Shown here piece after piece: positions 26,230-37,235 of a stretch of 64,000 bases of DNA; position 1 is the first letter of the stretch; each line of letters opens with the position of its first letter. Source of the DNA: Cupriavidus taiwanensis LMG 19424 (GTDB lineage Bacteria; Pseudomonadota; Gammaproteobacteria; Burkholderiales; Burkholderiaceae); assembly GCF_000069785.1 (NCBI RefSeq), contig NC_010528.1:1612001-1676000 (forward strand), in the 5' to 3' direction. The notes under the pieces are model-generated. The model worked only from the letters and a program-made list of their open reading frames with translations, was not told the DNA's origin and searched no databases. The position numbers and the translations under genes are program-made.

Positions 26230-26568
26230 GGGATAGCTCGTTGGGCAGAGCTCATAGCGCATTCCGTAGCGCCGGCCTGGTACGTCAACGATTTAACATA
26301 ATATACATTATGCGAAACGCGCGTGTAGCGGCAAAGTTGTAATGTCCGGTTCTGGCTAAGTTCAAATGTCCGAGTTGGTCCAAGGTTCCCAGACCGTGGA
26401 ACCCCCGGCAGACTTCCCGGTCCACTGAAATGGCCGTGGCGCGACGCCTTCCAGAAGCGGCGTGAACACCGGAAATACCGGAAAGGCTTCGTCTCCAAGG
26501 CGGACAGGCGCCTGAAGGATGAGTCGGTCATGGCCACCCCCAGCACGGTTCTTCCTCATCCGCCCATG
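26230..26568. other. intergenic region around dif
   Basis: It holds the dif site at 26291-26318 and, from 26341, two AATGTCCG-type repeats (AATGTCCGGTTCTGGC and CAAATGTCCG) that resemble the ends of some IS21-like elements. No transposase gene is present. The plus frame 26440-26530 is rich in Arg/Lys but matches nothing I recognise. Confidence 0.5.
26291..26318 (-). other. dif: dif site (XerC/XerD recombination site, replication terminus)
   Basis: Read on the minus strand the 28 bp are XerC arm GTTTCGCATAA, central TGTATA, XerD arm TTATGTTAAAT. The centre and XerD arm are identical to E. coli dif and the XerC arm differs at two positions (26 of 28 overall). XerCD resolves chromosome dimers here under FtsK control. 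KOPS-like octamers (GGGNAGGG) lie on the plus strand to the left (17860, 24790) and on the minus strand to the right (28800, 29763, 29777, 40506, 61990), all pointing toward the site. One opposite copy is in the 5S gene (15717). Confidence 0.9.
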
Positions 26569-27034
26569 AACATCCGACGCGGCCTCGAAACCGACGCCTC
26601 CATACTCAGCCATAGCGTTCCAGGCCAAGGCGCACTGGCCATACACCGCCGCCCAACTCGAAGCGTGGCGCGAAGACCTGACGATCGCTGGTGCATATGT
26701 CGCGCAAACCTTCACCTACGTTGCCGAAATCAATGGAAGGATCGCCGGGTTCTGTACAGTCCGCGCGACGGACGCGATGTCGGGCTGGCCGCTTGAGCAT
26801 CTGTGGGTCGTGCCGGACTACATGGGCCGGGGCATCGGCCGGGCACTGCTGCAGCATGCGTCCGGCCTCGCCGCCGCCACGGGCGTGAAACAGCTCACGA
26901 TCGATGCGGAACCGTATGCCGAACCGTTCTATATCGCTTGTGGCGCACGGCGTATCGGTGTCATCGATGCGCCTCTGGATGGAAATCCTTCGCGCCAGCG
27001 GCCGCAAATGCTGCTGGCAACGTCATTGGACTGA
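26569..27034 (+). pseudogene. GNAT N-acetyltransferase, frameshifted
   Basis: The frame from ATG 26569 reads MNIRRGLETDASILSH and then loses sense. Shifting by one base at about 26614 restores a continuous GNAT protein (AFQAKAHWPYTAAQLEAW, then FTYVAEINGRIAGFCTVRA, LEHLWVVPDYMGRGIGRAL and TIDAEPYAEPFYIACGARRIG) to the stop at 27034. The acetyl-CoA loop (YMGRGIGRAL) is intact. One extra base, or two missing, near CATAGCG explains it; a sequencing error is the alternative. It lies 250 bp from dif. Confidence 0.8.
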
Positions 27035-27231
27035 GACAGAACCCGCCGCGGGTGATGGTGAGTCCGGGTTATCCTAGCCCGCAAACAGCGCCCGGCATGG
27101 GGGGTGCCCGCAAATGCGGCGCCAGGACAGCGTGCGCCAACGCACGGAAGGAGAAGGCGGCGCGCGGCATGCTGGCGCATCGCCGTCCCCTCAGGGGGCT
27201 TGTGCTGTGCAAGCCATGGAGCGCGACTAGG

Positions 27232-28299
27232 ATGAGCCAGCCCGAGCCCGCGGACACCGCGCCCCCGCCGCTGCCCGACCTTCTGATATTCAGCGCCCCG
27301 TTCCATCCTTCCGTGGGCGGCATGGAGCGCTTTGCCGAGGACCTCGCGCAAGGGCTGACCGACCTCGGCTACCGGATCGAGTTGGCGACGCGTACGCCGG
27401 CGGCTGCGGACGACGCGGCGGCCTTTGCCTATCCGGTCACGCGCGTGGCCGGGTATATCTCGCTGGCGCGCGCCCTGCTGCGGCACTCGCTGGTTGTGTT
27501 CGTCGGGATGACGTTCTACGACGTGTTGCTGGCGACACTGCTGCGGCGGCGCATCGTGCTGACGCATCATGGCCCGTATGCCCATTATGGCGACGGGCGC
27601 CGTTTTACCGCCGGCACCGTCAAGCGCTGGATGTCACGCTTCTACGACAACATTTGCGTCAGCCGCTACCTGGCCGGATGGTTCCCAGGACAGCCACTGG
27701 TGATCCACAACGGGTACCGCGACGACCTGTTCGCGCACTCGTCCCCGCCGCGCCGGGCGTGCAGCTTCGTTTTTGTCGGGCGCCTGGTGACCGAGAAAGG
27801 CGTAGACATGCTGCTGCGCAGTTTCGCGAAGCTGCGCGGGCTGCGGCCCGACGCCCGCCTGACGATCATCGGCGATGGACCGCAGTACGCCTTGCTGGTG
27901 GCACTGGCGAACGCGCTGGAGTGCGCCGAGGCCGTGACCTTCGCCGGCGCGCAGCCAGCGGCGGCCGTGGCCGCGATGCTGGTACAGCACGCCTGCCTGG
28001 TAGTGCCGTCGATCGGCTACGAGCCGTTCGGCATCGTGGCACTGGAGGGCCTGGCGGCCGGCTGCGAGGTCATCGTGACGCATCGCGGCGGGCTGCCCGA
28101 GGCCGTCGACCGGTTCGGCTGGGTGGTGGAGCCTGAACCGGACCGGTTATGCGAAACCATGCTGGCCGTGTGTGCCGGCGAGTCGCGCCGCACCGAACCG
28201 GCCCTGCGCCGGTTCCTGGCCGACCACCGCCGCCAGGCCGTCGCGCGCCGCTATGCGCAAGCCATCGCGGGCTTCACGCTGCCACGCCGCGGGCATTGA
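27232..28299 (+). CDS. glycosyltransferase family 4 (GT-B) protein
   Basis: 355 residues. The N-terminal half starts FSAPFHPSVGGMERFAEDLA, the donor-independent GT4 signature; the C-terminal half has FVGRLVTEKGVDMLLRSFAKL, TIIGDGPQYALL and the E-x7-E motif in EPFGIVALE (Glu264, Glu272). It probably transfers a nucleotide-activated sugar to a glycolipid or polysaccharide. There is no neighbouring polysaccharide cluster. ATG 27232 is used; an ATG 21 codons upstream is possible. A CGTGGCC/GGCCACG hairpin follows at 28306-28324 without a T-tract. Confidence 0.85.
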   Translation: MSQPEPADTAPPPLPDLLIFSAPFHPSVGGMERFAEDLAQGLTDLGYRIELATRTPAAADDAAAFAYPVTRVAGYISLARALLRHSLVVFVGMTFYDVLLATLLRRRIVLTHHGPYAHYGDGRRFTAGTVKRWMSRFYDNICVSRYLAGWFPGQPLVIHNGYRDDLFAHSSPPRRACSFVFVGRLVTEKGVDMLLRSFAKLRGLRPDARLTIIGDGPQYALLVALANALECAEAVTFAGAQPAAAVAAMLVQHACLVVPSIGYEPFGIVALEGLAAGCEVIVTHRGGLPEAVDRFGWVVEPEPDRLCETMLAVCAGESRRTEPALRRFLADHRRQAVARRYAQAIAGFTLPRRGH

Positions 28300-28338
28300 G
28301 CGCACCGTGGCCCTTCAGGCCACGCTATCCCGCGCAAT

Positions 28339-28542
28339 CTAGCGCGAAGACTTTTTTGGTTTGCCGCTTTCCGCCTGGTGCTGCTTGCGCGGATCCTCGT
28401 TGCGGAATCCGCCATAGCTGCTCTGGCCGGGGTCGGCGCTGCGGCTCTTGATCTCGCTGGCATCCCGGTCCATGCGCGCACCCGGGTTCTTCTTGTCCGC
28501 GCCGCCCTTGCCTGCCGTCTTTCTGCTGGAACCTGGCTTCAT
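28339..28542 (-). CDS. small basic hypothetical protein
   Basis: 67 residues, very rich in Lys, Arg, Ser, Gly and Asp (MKPGSSRKTAGKGGADKK at the start, KQHQAESGKPKKSSR at the end), and probably disordered. AAGGAG lies 6 nt before the ATG at 28540-28542, which is good evidence for translation. Convergent with the glycosyltransferase. No family recognised; small stress-related KGG-like proteins have a similar composition, but this is only a resemblance. Confidence 0.6.
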   Translation of the reverse strand: MKPGSSRKTAGKGGADKKNPGARMDRDASEIKSRSADPGQSSYGGFRNEDPRKQHQAESGKPKKSSR

Positions 28543-28933
28543 CTCCAACTCCTTGTCATGACACGATGGTCGGTCTGAGAGGACTGCCTGCCCGCCCTGG
28601 CCACTTGCCTGGTCGGAAAGGGACTAGCGGTACTGGCGAGCAAGAACGACGCAACTTCTGTTCCACGAGGCAGGGCCTCCGCGCAGGAGCCGCTGGCCGT
28701 CGTCGCGGCCGCCCGCTGCGGCAAGGGCTGCCGCGGCGTTGCAGAATTTGCCGGCCGCCGTCCCCTTCCGAGACACTGCGGCCGTGCAGTGATATGCCCC
28801 CCTCCCCGGCATCTGGCTGCACAAGAACAAGACAACCGCCAACCCTGCATGCTCCCACTGCATCGGGCGTATTCCGCCACGGCCGCGACAACGCTGCGCT
28901 ACCGGGACCGGAGCCTGAACGCCAGCCGCGCCG
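28543..28933. other. intergenic region, no gene recognised
   Basis: About 390 bp. Open frames on both strands have no recognisable family. A KOPS-like octamer on the minus strand lies at 28800-28807. Confidence 0.4.
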
Positions 28934-29755
28934 TCAGGGCGCCGCGACCATGACCACGTGCGCCTGCATCGGGCCGGCCAGCGGCCCGGCGCCGTAGGCC
29001 TGGACCAGCGCCTGCTCGCAGTGATTGGTCGCACGCATCAGGGCGTCCGGCCCGCGTGCCTCCAACTCGGTGCGCAACGGCGTGCCCTGGCAGAACGCCA
29101 TGGCGGGAATGCGCGCGGCGGCGGCATGGCTGGTCTCGGCGACGGTCTCGAACACCGCGCCGGCGGTGAACCCGCCCGTGCGCAGGTCCTGCTCGATCGT
29201 GGCCTGGCTGTGGTAGCCATGCGGGACGCGCACCATGAAATCGGGCGGCGCATCGGGAAACAGCGTGGCAAGCGCCGCGGTGATATCGCGGGCAAAGGCG
29301 TTGAAGGCGATCCGGTCCCAGACGTTGAACACCAGCGTGCCGCCCGGCGCCAGCACGCGGCGCGCCTCGGCAAACGCCTTGCCCTTGTCGGGGAAGAACA
29401 TCGCGCCGAACTGGCATGCCACCAGGTCGAAAGTGGCGTCATCGAACGGCAGCCGCATGGCGTCGGCCTCGCGCCATTGCACCGGGCGCGCGGTGCCGGC
29501 GGCTTGCGCGCGTGCCAGCATTGGCGCATTCAGGTCGGTGGCGACCACCAGGGTGTCGGCCGGCATGCGCGCGGCGAGCTCGCGCGTCAGCGCCCCGGTG
29601 CCGGCTGCCAGCTCCAGCACCCGGCTTGGCCGCAGTGCGGCGATGCGCCGCCCCAGGTCGGCGGCATAGGGCGCGAAGATCATCGGCACCATCAGAGCCT
29701 CATAGGTCTCGGGAATTGCCCCGGCAAAGACTTTGTCCTGGTGTTGCATGCCCAT
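28934..29755 (-). CDS. class I SAM-dependent methyltransferase
   Basis: 273 residues with the canonical motif I VLELAAGTGALTRELA near residue 47, an acidic loop ATDLNAPML, DAMRLPFDDATFDLVACQFG (motif II) and RRVLAPGGTLVFNVWD (motif III). It is of the UbiE/BioC-like type 11 group. The substrate is unknown. The ATG at 29753-29755 follows GGAGGG; the frame continues upstream in low-complexity sequence. Confidence 0.85.
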   Translation of the reverse strand: MGMQHQDKVFAGAIPETYEALMVPMIFAPYAADLGRRIAALRPSRVLELAAGTGALTRELAARMPADTLVVATDLNAPMLARAQAAGTARPVQWREADAMRLPFDDATFDLVACQFGAMFFPDKGKAFAEARRVLAPGGTLVFNVWDRIAFNAFARDITAALATLFPDAPPDFMVRVPHGYHSQATIEQDLRTGGFTAGAVFETVAETSHAAAARIPAMAFCQGTPLRTELEARGPDALMRATNHCEQALVQAYGAGPLAGPMQAHVVMVAAP

Positions 29756-30019
29756 GGCCCCGCCCTCCCCTGACCGCCCTACCCAAACTCGCCGCCGTCG
29801 CCTGACTGGGTGTAGGTCACATCGCGGCGAATGTAAACCTGGCGCGCGGGGATGCGGTAAACGCCTTATGCCGGCGCGAACGCCTTCCGCTGTGGTACGC
29901 CGGCCACGGCGCGGATCTTGCGGAGCAGGCATGATCGGGCCGACTGTGACGGGCGCCCGGGCCGGCACGCGGGCAAGTTGGCGCCGTCGGTTGCAAAACG
30001 TACAGACCAGAGCATCACA

Positions 30020-30889
30020 ATGATCCGGATCGGCATCTCAGGCTGGCGCTATGCCGGCTGGCGCGGCGTGTTCTATCCCGAGGGCCTGCCACAACGGCGG
30101 GAACTGGAATTCGCGTCGCGCGCGGTCGAGACCATCGAGATCAACGGCTCGCACTACGCGCTGCAGACGCCGAAGAGCTATCGCGCCTGGCATGAGGCCA
30201 CGCCGCCGCACTTCGTCTTCAGCGTCAAGGGCCCGCGCTACCTGACCCACATGCTGCGCTTTCGCGACGACTCCGCCCGGCCAGCCATGGCCAACTTCTT
30301 TGCCTCCGGCGTGCTGGCGCTGGAGGAAAAGCTGGGGCCGGTCCTGTGGCAGTTCCCGCCCAACTTCGCCTTTGATCCGGAGCGCATGGAACGCTTCCTG
30401 TCGCTGATCCCGCACGACACGCACAGTGCCCGCGAACTGGCGCAGCAGCACAACCGCAACGTCCGGGAGCCGTGGTGCGAAACCCGGCGCCGGCGCCCGA
30501 TCCGGCATGCGGTGGAAATCCGCCACGCCAGCTTCTGCACGCCGGAATTCCCGGCGCTGCTGCGCCGGCACCGTGTGGCGCTGGTCATCTCCGACGCCGT
30601 TGCCGACTGGCCCTATGCCGAGGACGTCACCAGCAACTTCCTGTACCTGCGCCTGCATGGCTCCGAGACGCTGTATGGCGGCGCCTATTCCGATGCCGCG
30701 CTGGACCGCTGGGCCGCGCGGCTGGTCATGTGGGCCAACGGCCAGGAACCCGCCGACGCACAGCGGATCTCGCCAAAACGCCCACGCGCCGCCGCGCATC
30801 GGGACATCTACTGCTATTTCGACAACGACAAAAAGGTCAAGGCCCCATTCGACGCGCAGCGCTTGCGCGCGCGCATCGAGGAGAAATAA
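30020..30889 (+). CDS. DUF72 family protein
   Basis: 289 residues with the DUF72 TIM-barrel pattern: IRIGISGWRYAGWRGVFYPEG at the start, VETIEINGSHYALQTPKSYRAW, FSVKGPRYLTHMLRF, LGPVLWQFPPNF, AVEIRHASF and YLRLHGS. The biochemical role is unknown; endonuclease IV-like similarity has been proposed for the fold. It stands alone and divergent from the methyltransferase. Confidence 0.85.
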   Translation: MIRIGISGWRYAGWRGVFYPEGLPQRRELEFASRAVETIEINGSHYALQTPKSYRAWHEATPPHFVFSVKGPRYLTHMLRFRDDSARPAMANFFASGVLALEEKLGPVLWQFPPNFAFDPERMERFLSLIPHDTHSARELAQQHNRNVREPWCETRRRRPIRHAVEIRHASFCTPEFPALLRRHRVALVISDAVADWPYAEDVTSNFLYLRLHGSETLYGGAYSDAALDRWAARLVMWANGQEPADAQRISPKRPRAAAHRDIYCYFDNDKKVKAPFDAQRLRARIEEK

Positions 30890-31003
30890 GGTTGTGGACG
30901 AATGCTGAATTGATGCAGGTATGCGCGAATGGATGCAGTTGGCTTCGTGGATACTCCGGCAGCGCCCGCCAAGCACGACAACTCTATCAACGAGAGCCCA
31001 CAC

Positions 31004-31348
31004 TCAATCCCTGATCCTGGGCATCCACCCACTCCCCCGCGTCCGCGGATCCACCGGCAACTGCCGCTGCAGCGCAGCCTTGGCCAGCATATGCGCGCTG
31101 ATCGGCGCAGTCAGGAACAGGAACGCGGTCACCAGCAATTCATGCAGGGTGGCGTCGCCGCGAAAGCCGAAGTACGCCACCGACGCCAGTACCACGCCGC
31201 CCACGCCCAGCGTGGTCGACTTGGTCGGCCCGTGCAGGCGCATAAAGAAGTCCGGCAGCCGGAACAGCCCGATGGCCCCGACCAGCATGAACACGCTGCC
31301 CACCAGCAGCAGCGCGCAGACAATGAATTCGGCAACGGGATGCAGCAT
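31004..31348 (-). CDS. mrpG: Mrp Na+/H+ antiporter subunit G
   Basis: 114 residues, three membrane helices with the family core LVGAIGLFRLPDFFMRLHGPTKSTTLG. MrpG is a small accessory subunit of the multi-subunit Na+(K+)/H+ antiporter. Last gene of the operon, 11 bp behind mrpF. Confidence 0.9.
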   Translation of the reverse strand: MLHPVAEFIVCALLLVGSVFMLVGAIGLFRLPDFFMRLHGPTKSTTLGVGGVVLASVAYFGFRGDATLHELLVTAFLFLTAPISAHMLAKAALQRQLPVDPRTRGSGWMPRIRD

Positions 31349-31359
31349 GTGCCAGGCTC

Positions 31360-31632
31360 CTAGTATTCGATGATATCGCCGCGCTGCAGGTACTTGGACA
31401 GCGCCACGGTGGCGACAAAGCCCATCACCGCGATCAGCAGCGCGGCCTCGAAGAACACGGCCGAGTCCAGGCTGATGCCCAGCACGACGATCAGCGCGAT
31501 GGCGTTGATGTTGAGCGTATCCAGCGCCACGATGCGATCGGGCAGGCTGGGCCCGCGCAGCAGCCGGCCGAGCGTCAGCAGGAAGGCCAGGCCAAGGATC
31601 GCCAGGCAGATCGGAATCACGATGGCAAGCAT
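31360..31632 (-). CDS. mrpF: Mrp Na+/H+ antiporter subunit F
   Basis: 90 residues, three helices, with the conserved segment GPSLPDRIVALDTLNINAIAL. It overlaps the end of mrpE by 16 bp, indicating translational coupling. MrpF is needed for antiport and may influence bile or solute efflux in homologues. Confidence 0.9.
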   Translation of the reverse strand: MLAIVIPICLAILGLAFLLTLGRLLRGPSLPDRIVALDTLNINAIALIVVLGISLDSAVFFEAALLIAVMGFVATVALSKYLQRGDIIEY

Positions 31633-32120
31633 TGGAAGATCTCCTTGAGCGGGGTTTCATAGCGCGACTTGATCAGCGCGACCAGCGCGGCCTCTTCCTC
31701 CAGGTCCAGCACATGGACCAGCAAGGCGCGGCGGTCGTCGCTCAGTTCGGCGCAGAGTGTGCCGGGGCTGAGCGAGACGATGCTGATCAGCGCGGTGGTG
31801 GCGAGCTCATGCTCGACATCGAGCGGGACCACGATAAAAGCCGGCCGCAGCCGCGCGGTACGTCCCAGCACCATCACGGCCACTTCCAGGTTGGCCCTGA
31901 CGATGTCGATCAGCACGTGGCAGCTCAGCCGCAGGATCAGGTCCGGCCGCGACAGGCGGAAGGCGCCCAGCACCAGCCAGCGGTCCGCCAGCCGGCCGAT
32001 GGCCCAGCCCAGCGCCGCGCCGAGCAGCCAGTGCCCGGGCGCGACGCTCTGGACCAGCATCAGCCACATCAGCATCAGGATCAGGCTCAGCCAGGGATGG
32101 GGCAGCAGACGGCGCATCAT
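31617..32120 (-). CDS. mrpE: Mrp Na+/H+ antiporter subunit E
   Basis: 167 residues. N-terminal helices (PWLSLILMLMWLMLVQSV) are followed by the MNHE cytosolic domain with TALISIVSLSPGTLCAELS and LLVHVLDLEEE. It follows mrpD by 2 bp. Confidence 0.9.
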   Translation of the reverse strand: MMRRLLPHPWLSLILMLMWLMLVQSVAPGHWLLGAALGWAIGRLADRWLVLGAFRLSRPDLILRLSCHVLIDIVRANLEVAVMVLGRTARLRPAFIVVPLDVEHELATTALISIVSLSPGTLCAELSDDRRALLVHVLDLEEEAALVALIKSRYETPLKEIFQCLPS

Positions 32121-32122
32121 GC

Positions 32123-33664
32123 CTACCCCCGTTCGCCGGGCAGCACTGCCCGCAGGTAGGCGGCGCGGTCCAGCAGTTGCGCGGCAGCATCCGCCACGTA
32201 GTCGCTGACCGGACGCGCGCCGACGGTCAGCGCCAGGTTGCCCGCCAGCAGCAGCATGCAGCAGGCCAGCTTGCGCGCATCCGGCCGCACCCGCAGGCGT
32301 GCCGCGCCGGGATGGTCTTCGTCGAGGTATTCCGGGCCTTCGGCCACGCGCTGCGCTTCATGCGGCAGGCGCCACAGCATCCGCGTGCCGGTACGCGAGA
32401 CGGCGACCAGCATCAGCAAGCTGGACACCAGCACCGCGGGCCACAGCACCGGCATCCACTGCGCCGGCGTGGCGCGCAGGATCATGGCCTTGCCGAGGAA
32501 ACCCGACAGCGGCGGCAGGCCGACCGCCGCGACCACGCCCACCAGGTACAGCAGCCCCGCCAGGCGCGAAGCAATGACCGGCGCGCCGTCGGTGCGCGCG
32601 GCTTCGGGCTCGAGCGCGTCGGCCAGCAGGAACAGCGCGGCCGTGCACAGCGTGGTGCTGAGCAGGTAGTACAGCGCCGCGGCCCAGCCGGCCTGGCTTT
32701 GCATCGACACGCACGCCGCCAGCAGCCCGACCGAGGCCACCACCAGGTAGCTGGTCATGGCGCGCAGCGCCGTCGCCGCCAGCGCGCCCAGCGCCCCGAC
32801 CGCCAGTGTGGCCAGCGCCAGCGTGAACACCCAGTCGTGCAGGAACGGCCCCAGCAGCCCCTGCGCGCCGCCGAAGATCAGCGCGTCGCAACGCAGCATG
32901 GCGTAGATGCCGACCTTGGTCATGATGGCGAACAGCGCCGCCACCGGCCCGGTTGCGCTGCCGTAGGCGCGCGGCAGCCAGAAGTACAGCGGGAACAGCG
33001 CCGCCTTGAGCGCGAACACCAGCATCAGCATCGCGCCCGCGGCCACCGCCAGCGGCAGGTCCTGCGCCGGCAGCCCGGCCAGCCGCAGCCCCAGGTGTGC
33101 CATGTTGAGCGTGCCCGAGAGCCCGTACAGCACGCCGATCGCGACCAGGAAGAACGACGACGCCACCAGGTTAAGGATCACGTAGTGCAGGCCGGCGCCG
33201 ACGCGCGCGCGCCCTGCCCCGTGCACCAGCAGCGCGTAGGAAGCGATCAGCAGGATCTCGAAGAAGACGAAGAGATTGAAGAGGTCGCCCGCCAGGAACG
33301 CGCCGTTCAGGCCCATCAGCTGGAACTGGAACAGCGCGTGGAAATGCCGGCCCTGGCGCGCCGTGCTCTCGCCCGCCGCGGCCAGCGCGGCCACCGCCAG
33401 CAGCGCGGTCAGCGCCAGCATCATCGCGCCGGTGCGGTCCAGCTGCAGCACGATGCCGAACGGCGCGCTCCAGTCGCCCATGGCATAGACCGAGATGTCC
33501 CCGCCGGCCGCATGGCGCAGCAGCAGCACCGCCACCGGCACCAGCAGCAGCGTGGCCACCGCGCTGGCCGTGCGCTGCGCGTGCAGCCGCTGGGCCGGCA
33601 TCGCCGTCAGCAGCGCGCCGGCGAACATCGGGATCAGGATGGGCAGCAGCACGGCGTGGTTCAT
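32123..33664 (-). CDS. mrpD: Mrp Na+/H+ antiporter subunit D
   Basis: 513 residues, about 14 membrane helices. It is homologous to the NuoM/NuoN proton-channel subunits of complex I, with the FNLFVFFEILLIASYALLVHG segment carrying the conserved membrane glutamate and an ALKAALFPLYFWLPRAY segment carrying the lysine. With MrpA it forms the ion-translocating core. The stop overlaps mrpE's upstream region closely and the start overlaps mrpC by 4 bp. Confidence 0.93.
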   Translation of the reverse strand: MNHAVLLPILIPMFAGALLTAMPAQRLHAQRTASAVATLLLVPVAVLLLRHAAGGDISVYAMGDWSAPFGIVLQLDRTGAMMLALTALLAVAALAAAGESTARQGRHFHALFQFQLMGLNGAFLAGDLFNLFVFFEILLIASYALLVHGAGRARVGAGLHYVILNLVASSFFLVAIGVLYGLSGTLNMAHLGLRLAGLPAQDLPLAVAAGAMLMLVFALKAALFPLYFWLPRAYGSATGPVAALFAIMTKVGIYAMLRCDALIFGGAQGLLGPFLHDWVFTLALATLAVGALGALAATALRAMTSYLVVASVGLLAACVSMQSQAGWAAALYYLLSTTLCTAALFLLADALEPEAARTDGAPVIASRLAGLLYLVGVVAAVGLPPLSGFLGKAMILRATPAQWMPVLWPAVLVSSLLMLVAVSRTGTRMLWRLPHEAQRVAEGPEYLDEDHPGAARLRVRPDARKLACCMLLLAGNLALTVGARPVSDYVADAAAQLLDRAAYLRAVLPGERG

Positions 33665-34058
33665 GGCCGCGGCTCCTGGCCGGCAGCGTTGTCGCCAGCG
33701 TTGCCGCCTGCGTCAGCGTGGCCGTCGCGCGTCTCCGGCTGGCCGGCGGCGTCGACATGGTCGCTGCCGGTGAGCCCGAGCGAGCGCAGCGCCAGCACCA
33801 CCGCGAACGCGGTCATGCCGAACGCAATGACGATGGCGGTCAGCACCAGTGCCTGCGGCAGCGGATCGGCATAGCTGGCTCCTGGCGCAATCACCGGCGG
33901 CCGGCCGATCGACAGTCGCCCCATGCCGAGCAGGAACAGGCTGACCGCATAGGACAGCAGGGTCAGCCCCAGCACCACCGTAAACACGCGCTCGCGCAGC
34001 AGCAGGTAGATGCCGGCGGCAGTCAGGATGCCGATGGCGATGGCGTAGAGCGCGGCCA

Positions 34059-34059
<1 letters not shown>
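33661..34059 (-). CDS. mrpC: Mrp Na+/H+ antiporter subunit C
   Basis: 132 residues, NuoK-like with three helices (LYAIAIGILTAAGIYLLL, VVLGLTLLSYAVSLFLLGMG, ALVLTAIVIAFGMTAFAVVLA). The C-terminal tail after about residue 110 is polar and rich in Gly/Asp. Starts by a TGATG overlap with mrpA's stop. Confidence 0.92.
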
Positions 34060-36863
<2,804 letters not shown>

Positions 36864-37235
36864 CTCCGGCCCCGTCAACCGTTGCCGGGGCCAGGGGCCG
36901 GCAGGTGCCAGCCGGCCTTGCGGCGCATGGCGGGCCGGGCCGCGGGGTGGAAGACGGATCGGGTCTGGATGGTCGGGGCGGTGGTCATGGTCTGGATTCT
37001 TTCGGCAGGCGATCCCGGCCGCTACTGTCCGGATTCTGCCGGCATTGGGCCGCCTGTGCCAGTCAGTTGGCGCGATTTGCGAAAAAAATCATCGTATCGC
37101 GCAAGAATCCGAAAGCGTGTCGCCATGCGCATGCTGGTCGCCGGCAGGGCGCAGCGCATGGCCGGCGTGCCGCGTGCAAGCCGGTCGTCGACGCGACCGG
37201 CTTGCTGGCCGGAGACCGGACCCCCTGCCTTTTGT
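36864..37235. other. mrp operon upstream region
   Basis: It contains a possible 37-codon leader frame (36875-36988, minus) and a GGCCGGC/GCCGGCC hairpin (36896-36917) just before mrpA, and an A-run GCGAAAAAAATCATCG at 37079-37094. No other gene is recognised between mrpA and the end of the PQQ dehydrogenase. Confidence 0.45.
36875..36988 (-). CDS. possible 37-residue leader peptide before mrpA
   Basis: An ATG at 36986-36988 opens a frame reading MTTAPTIQTRSVFHPAARP and ending in PAPGPGNG, with its stop 11 bp before the mrpA start. A strong hairpin (36896-36917) lies within its 3' half. This resembles a translated leader, but no good ribosome-binding site precedes it and chance is possible. 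Confidence 0.25.
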   Translation of the reverse strand: MTTAPTIQTRSVFHPAARPAMRRKAGWHLPAPGPGNG

